Source: Nitratireductor sp.
GTDB lineage: Bacteria > Pseudomonadota > Alphaproteobacteria > Rhizobiales > Rhizobiaceae
Length of the DNA: 64,000 nucleotides
Assembly: GCA_017854535.1 (NCBI GenBank)
Contig: JAFMHL010000012.1
Span: forward strand, 1 to 64,000
Reading direction: 5' to 3'
Below are positions 1 to 9,310 of the stretch, in pieces; position 1 is the stretch's first letter, and each line of letters opens with the position of its first letter. Below the pieces are notes generated by a model. It saw nothing but the letters and a program-made list of their open reading frames with translations. It was not told where the DNA came from and made no database searches. A program made the position numbers and the translations under genes.

Positions 1-195
1 TTCTATATCGTCTCTTTTCAGCTTCATCACATTCCGCGCATTTTATTGTTAGAATCGCTCTGGCACCAATAAAATCATCAAGATTGGGGATAGGTCAACT
101 CTGAATGAAAACGATTCTGCTGTATCTAATATGTACATAAAAATCAGCATCAATAAATTGCAATATGTTAAGTTATTGATTTTATTAAAGAAAAA

Positions 196-271
196 TGGTG
201 AGCGCTGAGGGATTCGAACCCTCGACCTACTGATTAAAAGTCAGTTGCTCTACCAGCTGAGCTAAGCGCTC
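196..271 (-). tRNA. tRNA-Lys (anticodon TTT)
   Basis: On the minus strand the sequence starts GAGCGCTTAGCTCAG and ends with the complementary acceptor arm AGCGCTC, a discriminator A and an encoded CCA. The T-arm carries GGTTCGAATCC. The anticodon loop is CTTTTAA, so the anticodon is TTT (lysine). The acceptor stem is seven fully paired bases and the length is 76 nt including CCA. It stands alone, with no neighbouring tRNA. Confidence 0.97.
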
Positions 272-597
272 CCAAGCATCATCGACTATTGAAAGCCGGT
301 GATCATGTAGGGAAAAACCGGCAATTAGTCCGCCGGAGTCGGCCGGAAAATAGGCGGGTGACCCCGTCGGGTCAATAGCAAATTATCCGAATAAGGAAAA
401 AAAAGGGTTTATCAAACAAAAAAAGTAATTTTAATTATAAATTTCAAAGGGTTAAGTCATATTTCTCTCTGGAAACAGCCGCATTTATGATGGTTCTAGC
501 TTCGATAATCTCGACTGTTGTGTAATCTGGAGACTTCTTTTGCCCGCATCAACTTTAAATTCCATCATTTTACATCCCAAGGCTTCAAATGTCAGGA
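272..597. other. Intergenic region, no gene seen
   Basis: This stretch lies between the tRNA-Lys gene and the DMT transporter, both on the minus strand. It should hold the tRNA promoter (just above 271) and the 3' end of the transporter transcript. It has short GC-rich inverted segments around 325-375 and an A/T-rich block at 385-450. I found no coding frame longer than about a dozen codons and no convincing terminator. Confidence 0.5.
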
Positions 598-1524
598 TTA
601 TTTGGCAGGACGGTTGTTTCGTAACAATTGTACCGGGAATGTAGCGAGAATGACGCCGCTTAAAATTGCCAATGTGCCGACTATATGAAAGCTCTGAATG
701 ATTTCACCCAAGAAGAACCATGCAAAGGTTAGTCCAAATGCTGGAAGTAAATACATAAATATTCCAGCCACTGAAGGACCCAAAATGCGCACGCCGTGTT
801 GAAAAGTGGAAAAGGCAATTAGCGAGGACAAAACTACAATGCCTGAAATGATTGACCAGTGATGCAAAGTGTTTGGCATGTCTTCGCCTTTGATGATTTC
901 CCAAAGCGCAAATGGGAAAAGTATGACAGCTCCGAACAAAGCAACCAATGCAAACAGGGGAAGGGTGCCCAATTCAGCGAAGATGCGTGATTTAAGAACG
1001 ACCGAATAGACTGCCCAACTCAATGCCGCTGCGAGGAAAAGCAGATCGCCGCTATTAAAATCAAGGTTAAGCAGTGTTGAGAAAGAGCCTTTTGCAACAA
1101 TTATCCCTACGCCGATTGCAGCTAATGTGACACCGATTGTCTCACGCCATTTCAATGGACGTTTTCGCCAAAGCCGTTCAATAAGAATGATTACAACAGG
1201 GGGCATGGTGTAAATCAGTGTGCCATTTGTTGCTGTCGTTTCTTTCAAAGCAAGATAAACGATGCCGCCGCAGATAAACATACCTAGAAACCCCAATAGC
1301 AACAGTGTTGGCCATTGAGTTTTGACCAAAGCCCACATTAGCGGCCAGCGATTTTTACAAAGCAAGAGCAGTATTAAACCACTGACGCCCCAACGAATAA
1401 AGGCAAGAAGGAATGGAGCTATATCCGTTGCTGCACGACCAAAAACAACATTGGTTGAGAAAAATAGCGGTGAAATTAGCAATGCTGCATAGGCAAGTGT
1501 TATGGACCGATTGTCTATGGGCAT
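598..1524 (-). CDS. DMT-superfamily (EamA-type) transporter
   Basis: A 308-aa integral membrane protein with about ten hydrophobic helices arranged as two EamA repeats. The first half carries the usual FIRWGVSGLILLLL-type helix, and the second repeat starts near residue 155 (LLFLAAALSWAVYSVVLK). Family members are inner-membrane exporters or importers of metabolites such as amino acids. The substrate cannot be read from sequence. The length is normal for the family. The start is the ATG of MPIDNRSITL. It is followed at a distance by the tRNA-Lys gene and preceded by the SPOR-like gene on the same strand, 52 bp away, so the two could share a transcript. Confidence 0.88.
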   Translation of the reverse strand: MPIDNRSITLAYAALLISPLFFSTNVVFGRAATDIAPFLLAFIRWGVSGLILLLLCKNRWPLMWALVKTQWPTLLLLGFLGMFICGGIVYLALKETTATNGTLIYTMPPVVIILIERLWRKRPLKWRETIGVTLAAIGVGIIVAKGSFSTLLNLDFNSGDLLFLAAALSWAVYSVVLKSRIFAELGTLPLFALVALFGAVILFPFALWEIIKGEDMPNTLHHWSIISGIVVLSSLIAFSTFQHGVRILGPSVAGIFMYLLPAFGLTFAWFFLGEIIQSFHIVGTLAILSGVILATFPVQLLRNNRPAK

Positions 1525-1576
1525 AAAAGCGCTTTCGCTTGCAAGTTTGTAGGATTTGGCGAAGAAATTGATTGGC

Positions 1577-2158
1577 CTATTCGCGTGCTATTAAATCACC
1601 CTGAAAGATAACCGCAATGCAGGTTTCGCCCTCTGGAAGGATCAGGACATTGCATGCCTCTTTTGCCTGTTGTTCGGTTTCAAAGGGGCCGATTAACAGT
1701 CTGGCTTCAAGGCCGGTAACGGTTTCACGCAATACAGCTCTTGGTTCCAGTCTTTGAAAATTCTCAACTCCGTTGGCTGCGGCAAGGTCAACAAAGCGTC
1801 TGGTTAAATCAAAAAACGAATCTGATGCGCCCAAATCCATAGCGAACCCGGAGGCAATTTCTGATCCCTGCGCAATGGGCGCCAAGGCTATTTGCGGAGA
1901 TGTTGTGGTTAGGTCAGGCTGCTTTTCCAGAATAGTGATCCCATCGGGCTTGTTGGGCAGGATGGAAATAGGTTCGTTAGACGTGTTCTCAGTCTCTTGT
2001 CGCGATGTATCTTTAGAGATTGATGTTTTTTCTAGAAGTTGGCTGGCGATAACTCCGGCAAAGGCCAAAAGGCCCAAAATAGCCAAGACAGCCAAAAGCT
2101 TCACCAGAAATGGAAGCTTTTGTTTGCTAGATATTATCTTTTTGTTGGTATCGTTCAT
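1577..2158 (-). CDS. SPOR-like single-pass membrane protein
   Basis: A 193-aa protein with a short basic cytoplasmic tail, one membrane helix at about residues 18-42 (LVKLLAVLAILGLLAFAGV), a low-complexity Ser/Thr/Glu/Pro linker, and a C-terminal domain of about 70 residues. The C-terminal segment ARLLIGPFETEQQAKEAC has the layout of a SPOR domain, which binds denuded peptidoglycan at division septa. Family assignment is by pattern and moderately sure. The cellular role (envelope or septum) is inference. It is divergent from glmU across a 176-bp gap that must contain both promoters. Confidence 0.6.
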   Translation of the reverse strand: MNDTNKKIISSKQKLPFLVKLLAVLAILGLLAFAGVIASQLLEKTSISKDTSRQETENTSNEPISILPNKPDGITILEKQPDLTTTSPQIALAPIAQGSEIASGFAMDLGASDSFFDLTRRFVDLAAANGVENFQRLEPRAVLRETVTGLEARLLIGPFETEQQAKEACNVLILPEGETCIAVIFQGDLIARE

Positions 2159-2334
2159 CGGTAAAATTAATTGATTTATGACTGTTGCGTTGTGTTTTTA
2201 GGTAATCTGATTTGATTTTCAGTCCGGTTTTCGTAGCAGAACGAATCTGACATGAGTGTAGTAACGGATCGCAACTGCTTGAATATCGGTTGCAGCAAAC
2301 AATTTCGCTATTGAGTTAGCGCTGGAGCAAATAA

Positions 2335-3693
2335 ATGGCAAGAACCTGTCTTACGATCATTTTGGCCGCCGGGGAAGGGTCGAGAATGAAATCTTCGACT
2401 CCCAAGGTTTTACATGAAATTGCAGGTCTCTCCTTGCTTGGTCATGTAATAAAGACCGCTCAGTCTGCGGGCGGGAACGCTCAAGCGGTTATTGTCGGGC
2501 GGGAAGCTGAACGTGTTGAAGCAGAGGCGCGAAGCCACTCAGCCAATGTGACCATCTGTTTGCAAAAAGAGCGCCTTGGCACGGCTCATGCCGTTTTGGC
2601 TGGGCGATCTGTCATTGAACAGGGATTTGATGATATTCTTGTGCTGATGGGCGACTCGCCGCTGATCCAGCCAGAATCATTGTTGCGTTTGCGCCGCGCG
2701 CTTGAACATGGTTCGCAAGTAGCTGTCCTTGGGTTTCGGACCAGTGAACCCCATGGATATGGTCGCCTTTTAGAAAAAGACGGAGAATTGATAGCAATTC
2801 GGGAGCATAAAGACGCTACACCTGACGAGCTTCAGGTCAGTTTTTGTAATGGCGGTATTATGGGGCTTTCAGGCCATAAGGCGCTTGATTTGCTGGATAA
2901 GATTGGAAATCAAAACTCCAAGGGTGAATATTATCTTACCGATATTGTCGAGGTCGCCCGGGAAAATGGTCAAAAGGTTGTAGCTATTGAGGCTGACGAA
3001 AGTGAGTTGCACGGCGTCAATGACCGCTATGAACTTTCCAGGCTCGAAAACCACTGGCAAAGACGCCGGCGCGATCTTTTGATGCGTGAAGGCGTGACGA
3101 TGCATGCGCCTGATAGTGTTTATCTGTCTCATGATACAGAAATCGGTATTGATGCGATTATTGAACCAAATGTGGTTTTTGGACCGGGCGTTAAAATTGC
3201 CAGTGCAGCACAGATCAGAGCTTTCTCCCATCTGGAGGGCGCCACTATTGATACTGGTTGCGTGATTGGCCCGTATGCACGTCTACGCCCCGGCACGGAT
3301 GTGAAGACAGGCGCGAAGATTGGCAATTTCTGTGAAACGAAAAATACGCTTGTGGAGGCGGGTGCCAAGATCAATCATCTCAGCTACATCGGTGATGCAC
3401 GGGTTGGGGCCAAAGCGAATATTGGTGCAGGCACTATCACTTGTAATTATGATGGCATTAACAAGCATTTCACTGATATTGGCGCAGGCGTGTTTGTTGG
3501 CACTGATACGTCTCTGGTTGCTCCTGTGAAAATTGGCGATGGTGCTTATATCGGATCAGGCAGTGTGATTACTCACGATGTTCCAGCCAATGCGCTGGCG
3601 GTTGCGCGTGGAAGGCAAGTGATCAAGGAAGACCGTGCGAATTTTATTCGCCAACGCAATCAGATGATCAAAGACCAAAAAAATAAGAAATAG
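2335..3693 (+). CDS. glmU: Bifunctional UDP-N-acetylglucosamine pyrophosphorylase / glucosamine-1-phosphate acetyltransferase GlmU
   Basis: This 452-aa enzyme makes UDP-GlcNAc, the precursor of peptidoglycan and lipid A. It acetylates glucosamine-1-phosphate and then transfers UMP. The N-terminal pyrophosphorylase domain opens with the nucleotide-binding loop LAAGEGSRMKSSTPKVLHE (residues about 9-27). The C-terminal half is a left-handed beta-helix of hexapeptide repeats, with the acetyltransferase signature around NYDGINKHFTDIGAGVFVG. The length is normal. The next gene, glmS, catalyses the first step of the same pathway. The 270-bp gap between them holds an inverted repeat. Confidence 0.97.
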   Translation: MARTCLTIILAAGEGSRMKSSTPKVLHEIAGLSLLGHVIKTAQSAGGNAQAVIVGREAERVEAEARSHSANVTICLQKERLGTAHAVLAGRSVIEQGFDDILVLMGDSPLIQPESLLRLRRALEHGSQVAVLGFRTSEPHGYGRLLEKDGELIAIREHKDATPDELQVSFCNGGIMGLSGHKALDLLDKIGNQNSKGEYYLTDIVEVARENGQKVVAIEADESELHGVNDRYELSRLENHWQRRRRDLLMREGVTMHAPDSVYLSHDTEIGIDAIIEPNVVFGPGVKIASAAQIRAFSHLEGATIDTGCVIGPYARLRPGTDVKTGAKIGNFCETKNTLVEAGAKINHLSYIGDARVGAKANIGAGTITCNYDGINKHFTDIGAGVFVGTDTSLVAPVKIGDGAYIGSGSVITHDVPANALAVARGRQVIKEDRANFIRQRNQMIKDQKNKK

Positions 3694-3732
3694 ATGACGG
3701 CACCTGTGCTTTCCCATTGATTACTGATTTTT

Positions 3733-3763
3733 AACCATGACCAAGAACCAGCTATTCATGGTT
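3733..3763. repeat. Inverted repeat in glmU-glmS gap
   Basis: AACCATGA (3733-3740) is repeated as TCATGGTT (3756-3763): eight perfectly complementary bases around a 15-base loop. It lies 40 bp after glmU. No T-run follows the stem, so it is not a standard intrinsic terminator. It could be a weak operator or mRNA 3' stem. Chance is possible. Confidence 0.35.
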
Positions 3764-3963
3764 GTCTGGTAGCTTGCGCAATGGATTGAAACGTAAAGTG
3801 AAAACATTGGTTTTTGGGTTCTGCTAGAGACAAACCATATATTTGAACAACGCGCAGAAACGCATAGGATGGTGGGCCCCTGGCAATTCTGTTTGATTTT
3901 GATTTATGAGCTTTTTCTGACACTTTGCGGAGTTAGAAGCTTTTTTATACGGGGATAGGTTAT

Positions 3964-5790
3964 ATGTGTGGTATCGTTGGAATTGTTGGCAATCAGGCCG
4001 TCGCGCCGCTGTTGGTGGATGCTCTAAAAAGGCTGGAATATCGTGGGTATGATTCTGCCGGTGTTGCCACCGTTTCTGAGGATACGCTGGATCGTCGTCG
4101 CGCTGAAGGCAAATTGGTCAATCTTGAAACGCGATTAAAAGAGCTCCCACTTGCCGGTAATGTCGGCATTGGTCATACGCGTTGGGCAACCCACGGCGTT
4201 CCTAATGAAACCAACGCGCACCCACATTTTTCTGAGAACGTCGCCGTTGTCCACAATGGCATTATTGAGAATTTCAGAGCGTTGCGTGACGAATTAATCG
4301 CAGATGGCTATGCGTTTTCTTCCCAAACCGATACGGAAGTTGTTGCGCATCTTGTTGCCAGAGAATTGAAAAAAGGCACTGCGCCTATTGAAGCAGCTCA
4401 TATGGCCATTGGTCGCCTTGAGGGCGCATTTGCCTTGGCTATTTTGTTCCGTACAGAAGATAATTTAATTTTTGGCGCACGCAATGGTCCGCCATTGGCC
4501 GTTGGTCATGGCGATGGTGAAATGTATATCGGCTCTGATGCCATTGCCCTTGCGCCATTCACCAACCAAATCACCTATCTGGAAGACGGGGATTGGTGCG
4601 TCTTGAGACGTGGCGGTGTCGAAATTTTCGATCCGTCAGGCAAGTCCGTGAAACGTGTTTTACAGCGCTCTGTTGGCTCGTCTTTGATGGTCGACAAAGG
4701 CAATCATCGCCATTTCATGATCAAAGAGATCTATGAGCAGTCAGAAGTTATTTCTCACACTCTTTCTCATTATCTTGATTTTGGAACCTGCGAAGCGCGC
4801 ATTGGTGAAAATCTACCGTTTGATCTTTCTACAGTTGATCGCATTTCAATATCTGCTTGCGGAACGGCCTATCTAGCTGGTCTGGTATCTAAATATTGGT
4901 TTGAACGCTATGCTCGTGTCCCAGTGGATATCGATATTGCATCTGAGTTCCGCTATCGTGAAATGCCTTTGCAAAAGGGTGGGTTGTCGTTGTTTATCTC
5001 CCAGTCTGGTGAGACAGCAGACACGCTCGCCTCGCTTCGCTATTGCAAAGAAAATGGGCAACATATTGGTGCTGTTGTGAATGTTGCTGAATCGACCATA
5101 GCACGCGAATCTGATGTGATATTCCAAACTCTTGCGGGACCGGAAATCGGTGTTGCATCGACCAAAGCGTTCACCTGTCAGCTTTCCGTTCTTGCTTCCT
5201 TGGCAATCGCGCTAGGAAGGGCCAAAGGTACATTAAGCAAAGAAGACGAAAACCGCTTAATCCGTGATTTGACGGAAGCACCGCGCTTTGTGAACAAGGC
5301 GTTGAAACTTGAAAGCCAGATTGAGAAGATTGCTCATGACTTGGCCAAAGTTGATCATGTGCTTTATCTTGGTCGTGACACCAATTTCCCGTTGGCGATG
5401 GAAGGAGCTCTTAAACTTAAAGAGATTTCCTATATCCATGCGGAAGGTTATGCCGCTGGCGAATTGAAACACGGTCCGATAGCTTTGATAGATGAGAAAA
5501 TGCCGGTCGTGGTTATTGCGCCTTATGACCGAATTTTTGAAAAAACGGTTTCCAATATGCAGGAAGTGGCCGCGCGTGGTGGTCGCATTATTTTAATCAC
5601 GGATGAAAAGGGCGCTGCGCAAGCTTCCATTGATGCAGAGCATATTGTGGTTATGCCCAATATGCCGGAAATATTGACACCGATTGTTTATGCTGTCCCA
5701 ATTCAGTTGTTGGCTTATCATACTGCGCTCGCTATGGGTACAGATGTTGACCAGCCACGAAATCTCGCAAAATCGGTTACGGTTGAATAG
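3964..5790 (+). CDS. glmS: Glutamine--fructose-6-phosphate aminotransferase (isomerizing) GlmS
   Basis: This 608-aa enzyme converts fructose-6-phosphate and glutamine to glucosamine-6-phosphate, the committed step toward UDP-GlcNAc. The protein starts MCGIVGIVG, so Cys2 is exposed as the catalytic nucleophile after Met removal. The class II glutaminase domain contains GIGHTRWATHG and NAHPH. Two SIS sugar-isomerase domains follow (SQSGETADTLASLR and GRDTNFPLAMEGALKLKEIS). The C-terminus DQPRNLAKSVTVE is the standard GlmS tail. No glmS ribozyme was seen upstream, as expected outside Firmicutes-type genomes. Pathway neighbour glmU precedes it. Confidence 0.98.
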   Translation: MCGIVGIVGNQAVAPLLVDALKRLEYRGYDSAGVATVSEDTLDRRRAEGKLVNLETRLKELPLAGNVGIGHTRWATHGVPNETNAHPHFSENVAVVHNGIIENFRALRDELIADGYAFSSQTDTEVVAHLVARELKKGTAPIEAAHMAIGRLEGAFALAILFRTEDNLIFGARNGPPLAVGHGDGEMYIGSDAIALAPFTNQITYLEDGDWCVLRRGGVEIFDPSGKSVKRVLQRSVGSSLMVDKGNHRHFMIKEIYEQSEVISHTLSHYLDFGTCEARIGENLPFDLSTVDRISISACGTAYLAGLVSKYWFERYARVPVDIDIASEFRYREMPLQKGGLSLFISQSGETADTLASLRYCKENGQHIGAVVNVAESTIARESDVIFQTLAGPEIGVASTKAFTCQLSVLASLAIALGRAKGTLSKEDENRLIRDLTEAPRFVNKALKLESQIEKIAHDLAKVDHVLYLGRDTNFPLAMEGALKLKEISYIHAEGYAAGELKHGPIALIDEKMPVVVIAPYDRIFEKTVSNMQEVAARGGRIILITDEKGAAQASIDAEHIVVMPNMPEILTPIVYAVPIQLLAYHTALAMGTDVDQPRNLAKSVTVE

Positions 5791-5877
5791 AAATAGAAAT
5801 ATTTCTGTACTATATGAGTGGATGAAGAGGCGCTGAATATTCTGCGCTTCACATTTATCGGGCATTAGCATTCATCC

Positions 5878-6552
5878 ATGCATAAGTTACGCACCTATTT
5901 CCTAACGGGTTTCATCATCACCGCGCCGCTGGTGATAACGATCTATTTGATCTGGACACTGATCGAATGGGTGGATAGCTGGATTATTCCGTATATTCCT
6001 GAGATTTATAACCCAGATAATTATCTGTCGTTCCATGTGCCAGGTTTTGGCCTTCTCATTGCGCTTTTCATCATTACTATTGTTGGATTTTTGACAGCCA
6101 ACTTTATTGGCAAGAGCATTGTGTCTTTGGGCGAGCGGATTGTTGGAAGAATGCCGGTTGTTCGCAATCTTTACAGCGGCCTGAAGCAGATTTTTCAAAC
6201 TGTTTTGTCTGATCAGTCTGGTTCTTTTGAACAGGTTGGCTTGCTGGAGTATCCACGCAAAGGTCTTTGGGCCATCGTTTTTGTTGCGACAGAAACCAAG
6301 GGCGAAGTCGATGATATTTTAAAGGCTAAAGGCAAAGAAACCTTGAGTATCTTTTTGCCAACAACCCCGAACCCTACTTCCGGCTTTCTATTGTTTGTTC
6401 CAAAAGAAGACGTGATCATTTTGGACATTGGTGTTGAAGATGCCGCCAAACTGGTGATCTCCGCGGGGCTTGTGGTGCCCGATGAACGTCAGAAAGAGTT
6501 GCAAAAGCTAGCCGATCAGGCGCAAGGCAAAGATGCCCAAGAAAAGGGATAA
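5878..6552 (+). CDS. DUF502 family inner-membrane protein
   Basis: A 224-aa protein with two membrane helices near the N-terminus (about 7-28, LTGFIITAPLVITIYLIW, and 53-78). The conserved DUF502 segment follows: GRMPVVRNLYSGLKQIFQTV, then PRKGLWAIVFVATETKG and FLPTTPNPTSGFLLFVPKED. The family is widespread in Proteobacteria and plants but has no agreed biochemical function. It lies 87 bp after glmS on the same strand and faces recG convergently. The C-terminal 20 residues are Lys/Gln/Glu rich and poorly conserved. Confidence 0.9.
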   Translation: MHKLRTYFLTGFIITAPLVITIYLIWTLIEWVDSWIIPYIPEIYNPDNYLSFHVPGFGLLIALFIITIVGFLTANFIGKSIVSLGERIVGRMPVVRNLYSGLKQIFQTVLSDQSGSFEQVGLLEYPRKGLWAIVFVATETKGEVDDILKAKGKETLSIFLPTTPNPTSGFLLFVPKEDVIILDIGVEDAAKLVISAGLVVPDERQKELQKLADQAQGKDAQEKG

Positions 6553-6771
6553 TAAAGCTTTATGCTCTCGTGAAAAGAGCCTTTAAGGAGATATCAATTG
6601 AACGACTCGGCCTTGTAACACAATGAAGAAGTCGTTTTAGACCCTGTTATCATCGCAGCTTTTGGGCATGGCGCCTGCCATTGGTAGAATGGTTGCGGCA
6701 ATGGTTTCTGGAGAGGTTAGTAACGAGAATCTTTCAGCGTTTTCACCATCGCGGTTTATTTGAAAGTATTT

Positions 6772-8880
6772 TCACCCACTGCGTATCAAGCGTATCGCTT
6801 GATCTTGACCGAACAAATAAAGCAATACGCGCAAAGCATCGCCTTGTTCGCCTTCCAGTTTTGGATTTGTGGACATAATGAGTTTGGCGCTTTTTCGCGC
6901 TACCTCCAAAACATCGGCGTGATATTCTGCACTGGCAAGGTTAAACCCCGTTGCGCCCGATTGGCGGGTTCCCAATACTTCGCCTTCGCCGCGTAATTTC
7001 AAATCTTCTTCGGCAATACGAAATCCATCATTTGTCTCGCGCATAATTTTAAGACGTGCCTCTGCAATTTCGCCAAGGGGCGATTTATAAAGCAGGATGC
7101 AGTGGGATGCTTTGTCGCTTCTTCCCACACGGCCGCGCAATTGGTGCATTTGCGCTAAGCCAAACCGCTCTGCATGTTCGATAATGATAATGGTGGCGTC
7201 GGGCACATCAACGCCAACTTCAATCACAGTTGTCGCTACTAGAATGCGTGTCTCACCAGAGCGAAAACGTTCCATGGCAGCTTCTTTTTCTGGGCCACTC
7301 AAGCGCCCGTGAACTAGGCCAACTTTATCACCAAATTGTTTTTGTAGATAAGCAAACCGCTCTTCGGCAGAAACAGCCTCGACTTCGTCGCTTTCTTCAA
7401 CCAGCGGACAAACCCAATAGACTTTTTGCCCTTCATCAACCGCTTTTCCTATGCGCGCAGTAAGGTCGGTCAATCGATCGAGCGGAAGTGCGCTGGTCGC
7501 AATAGGTTTTCTGCCAATCGGTTTATCGGGCAGTTGTGACACGTCCATATCGCCGTAATAGGTCATCACCAATGTGCGCGGGATAGGCGTTGCGGTCATC
7601 ACCAACACGTCAGAGTGGGGCGCTTTATCCCCGAGGGCAAGACGTTGGTGGACGCCGAAACGGTGTTGCTCGTCGATGACAGCAATGCCAAGGCTTTGAA
7701 AATTCACTGGGCCTTGGAAAAGTGCGTGAGTACCAATGAGGATGTGGATGTCACCGCTTGCTAATCGCGCCAGAATATCCTCTCGGATTTTCCCTTTCTC
7801 ACGTCCCGTTAATATTGCAGCATTGACGCCAGTTCCTTCGCAAAGGGGGGCTATGGTTGCAAAATGCTGTCGGGCAAGAATTTCTGTTGGAGCCATGATG
7901 GCGGCTTGGGCACCGCCTTCGATGACGCTTGCGGCCGCTAGTAATGCAACGATGGTTTTGCCGGAGCCAACATCCCCCTGAAGCAGGCGCAGCATACGTT
8001 CTGGTTTTGCGAGGTCCAGGCGTATCTCTTTTACTGCCTGTTCCTGACTACCGGTCAAAGGATAGCGAAAATTTGTCAGTATTTTTTGAGATAGCCTATT
8101 ATCAAACTGCCAGGCGATGCCGCCAATTTTTCGCATGCGTTCGCGCGTAAGTGCCAAAGCAAGTTGCCCAGCCAAAAATTCGTCATGGGCAAGACGACGA
8201 CGATGATTTGCTGCCGGATCAAGATCCCGCGCATCGCGCGGATTATGCAACTTTAAAAGGGCTTCGCGAAATCCGGTCCAGTTTTCACGAGTCAGTAATT
8301 GTGGATCGGTCCATTCCGGCAATTCCGGCAGCTTGGTCAAGGCTATACGAATGCTCTTTTGCAGGGTCTTTTGCGCAAGACCCGCGGTACCGGGATAAAT
8401 GCCTTCGACAAGGGGCATTTCGGCAAAGCCAGCCTCATCAACAATGTGATCTGGGTGGACCATATTTGGCCTGCCGTTAAACCATTCGACCTTACCGGAT
8501 ACATATCTGGTTTCGCCCACGGGCAGTGTTTTATTGAGATAATCTGTATGTACGCTGAAAAAGACCAAAGCCAGTTCGCCTGTCTCATCATGGACAAACA
8601 CGCGGTAAGGCACTCTGCGATTGCCACGTGGGGAAGGTTGGTGGCGGTCTACCCATACTTTCAAGGTTACGATAACGCCTTCAGGAGAGGCGGCTATGCC
8701 CGGTTGTCTACGTCTATCGATGACCGAAAACGGAATATGAAACAAAAGATCCCGCAATTGTGCTGGATCTGCTTTTTCAGACCCGCGAAAGAGTTTCGTC
8801 ATGGCTTTTTCCAGTTTTGGGCCAACGCCCTCCAAGCTGGATACAGAACTAAATAGGGGATTGAGCAGGTCTGGTCTCAT
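6772..8880 (-). CDS. recG: ATP-dependent DNA helicase RecG
   Basis: A 702-aa superfamily 2 helicase that reverses stalled forks and branch-migrates Holliday junctions. The N-terminal wedge/OB region (LKVWVDRHQPSPRGNRRVPYRV, about 70-150) is followed by motif I GDVGSGKT, motif II DEQH (VIDEQHRFGVHQR), motif III TATPIPRTL, and the C-terminal helicase domain ending QLRGRVGRSDKASHC. The length matches the family. It is divergent from sdhE-mfd. Two neighbouring repair helicases with related motor domains (RecG and Mfd) on opposite strands are a common alphaproteobacterial arrangement. Confidence 0.97.
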   Translation of the reverse strand: MRPDLLNPLFSSVSSLEGVGPKLEKAMTKLFRGSEKADPAQLRDLLFHIPFSVIDRRRQPGIAASPEGVIVTLKVWVDRHQPSPRGNRRVPYRVFVHDETGELALVFFSVHTDYLNKTLPVGETRYVSGKVEWFNGRPNMVHPDHIVDEAGFAEMPLVEGIYPGTAGLAQKTLQKSIRIALTKLPELPEWTDPQLLTRENWTGFREALLKLHNPRDARDLDPAANHRRRLAHDEFLAGQLALALTRERMRKIGGIAWQFDNRLSQKILTNFRYPLTGSQEQAVKEIRLDLAKPERMLRLLQGDVGSGKTIVALLAAASVIEGGAQAAIMAPTEILARQHFATIAPLCEGTGVNAAILTGREKGKIREDILARLASGDIHILIGTHALFQGPVNFQSLGIAVIDEQHRFGVHQRLALGDKAPHSDVLVMTATPIPRTLVMTYYGDMDVSQLPDKPIGRKPIATSALPLDRLTDLTARIGKAVDEGQKVYWVCPLVEESDEVEAVSAEERFAYLQKQFGDKVGLVHGRLSGPEKEAAMERFRSGETRILVATTVIEVGVDVPDATIIIIEHAERFGLAQMHQLRGRVGRSDKASHCILLYKSPLGEIAEARLKIMRETNDGFRIAEEDLKLRGEGEVLGTRQSGATGFNLASAEYHADVLEVARKSAKLIMSTNPKLEGEQGDALRVLLYLFGQDQAIRLIRSG

Positions 8881-9031
8881 AACATCAAAAACAAAATTGT
8901 TCCGTTTGTGGTTTTACATATGGCGATTTTGATCATTTGGTCTATGTAACCCAAAAGCAATGCGTGTTTCACGCTTAATAATTGAAATGCTAACTTTTTG
9001 GCATCCCCATTTATTATTTCGATCTTACCTT

Positions 9032-9310
9032 ATGGAATTTATTGTGACTGATCAAAATCGCCGTAAACAAATGATCTATCGTTCTAATCATCGCGGAATC
9101 AAGGAAATGGACATAATCCTTGGCAGATATGCTGATGAGCATGTAATGAGAATGTCTCCCGACGAGCTAAACGCGTTCGAGGTGATCATGGATGAAATGG
9201 ACCGTGATTTGTTGAGCTGGTTTACAGGCGAGGTGAAATATCCAGACCATATTGATAAGGTAATGTTTGACAAAATCCTGATCTTTACCACCAAGAATGC
9301 CCGCAGCTAA
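9032..9310 (+). CDS. sdhE: Succinate dehydrogenase assembly factor SdhE (DUF339)
   Basis: A small protein of about 92 aa that promotes covalent flavinylation of the succinate dehydrogenase flavoprotein. The family hallmark RGxxE is present as RGIKEMDIILGRYAD, followed by acidic helices (LNAFEVIMDEMDRDLLSW). An upstream in-frame start at 8960 would add 24 hydrophobic residues unlike the family, so the ATG at 9032 (MEFIVTDQN) is preferred. A GTG at 9044 is an alternative. Its 3' end overlaps the start of mfd by 14 bp, which suggests translational coupling. Confidence 0.88.
   Translation: MEFIVTDQNRRKQMIYRSNHRGIKEMDIILGRYADEHVMRMSPDELNAFEVIMDEMDRDLLSWFTGEVKYPDHIDKVMFDKILIFTTKNARS

Noticed and set aside
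3694-3963. Possible glmS riboswitch/ribozyme upstream of glmS
   Set aside because: The gap has an inverted repeat but none of the conserved ribozyme core, and the element is typical of Firmicutes.
6598-6768. Tiny frames between DUF502 and recG, one with a good AAGGAG
   Set aside because: The frame behind AAGGAG is six codons long. A 34-codon frame at about 6668 lacks a ribosome-binding site and any conserved text.
8299-8856. 185-aa plus-strand frame opposite recG
   Set aside because: It lies fully inside the N-terminal coding region of recG, which is intact.
8890-8915. SOS-like GTTC upstream of recG
   Set aside because: Only one half-site matches; the second, seven bases on, is GGTT, so it does not meet the GTTC-N7-GTTC rule.
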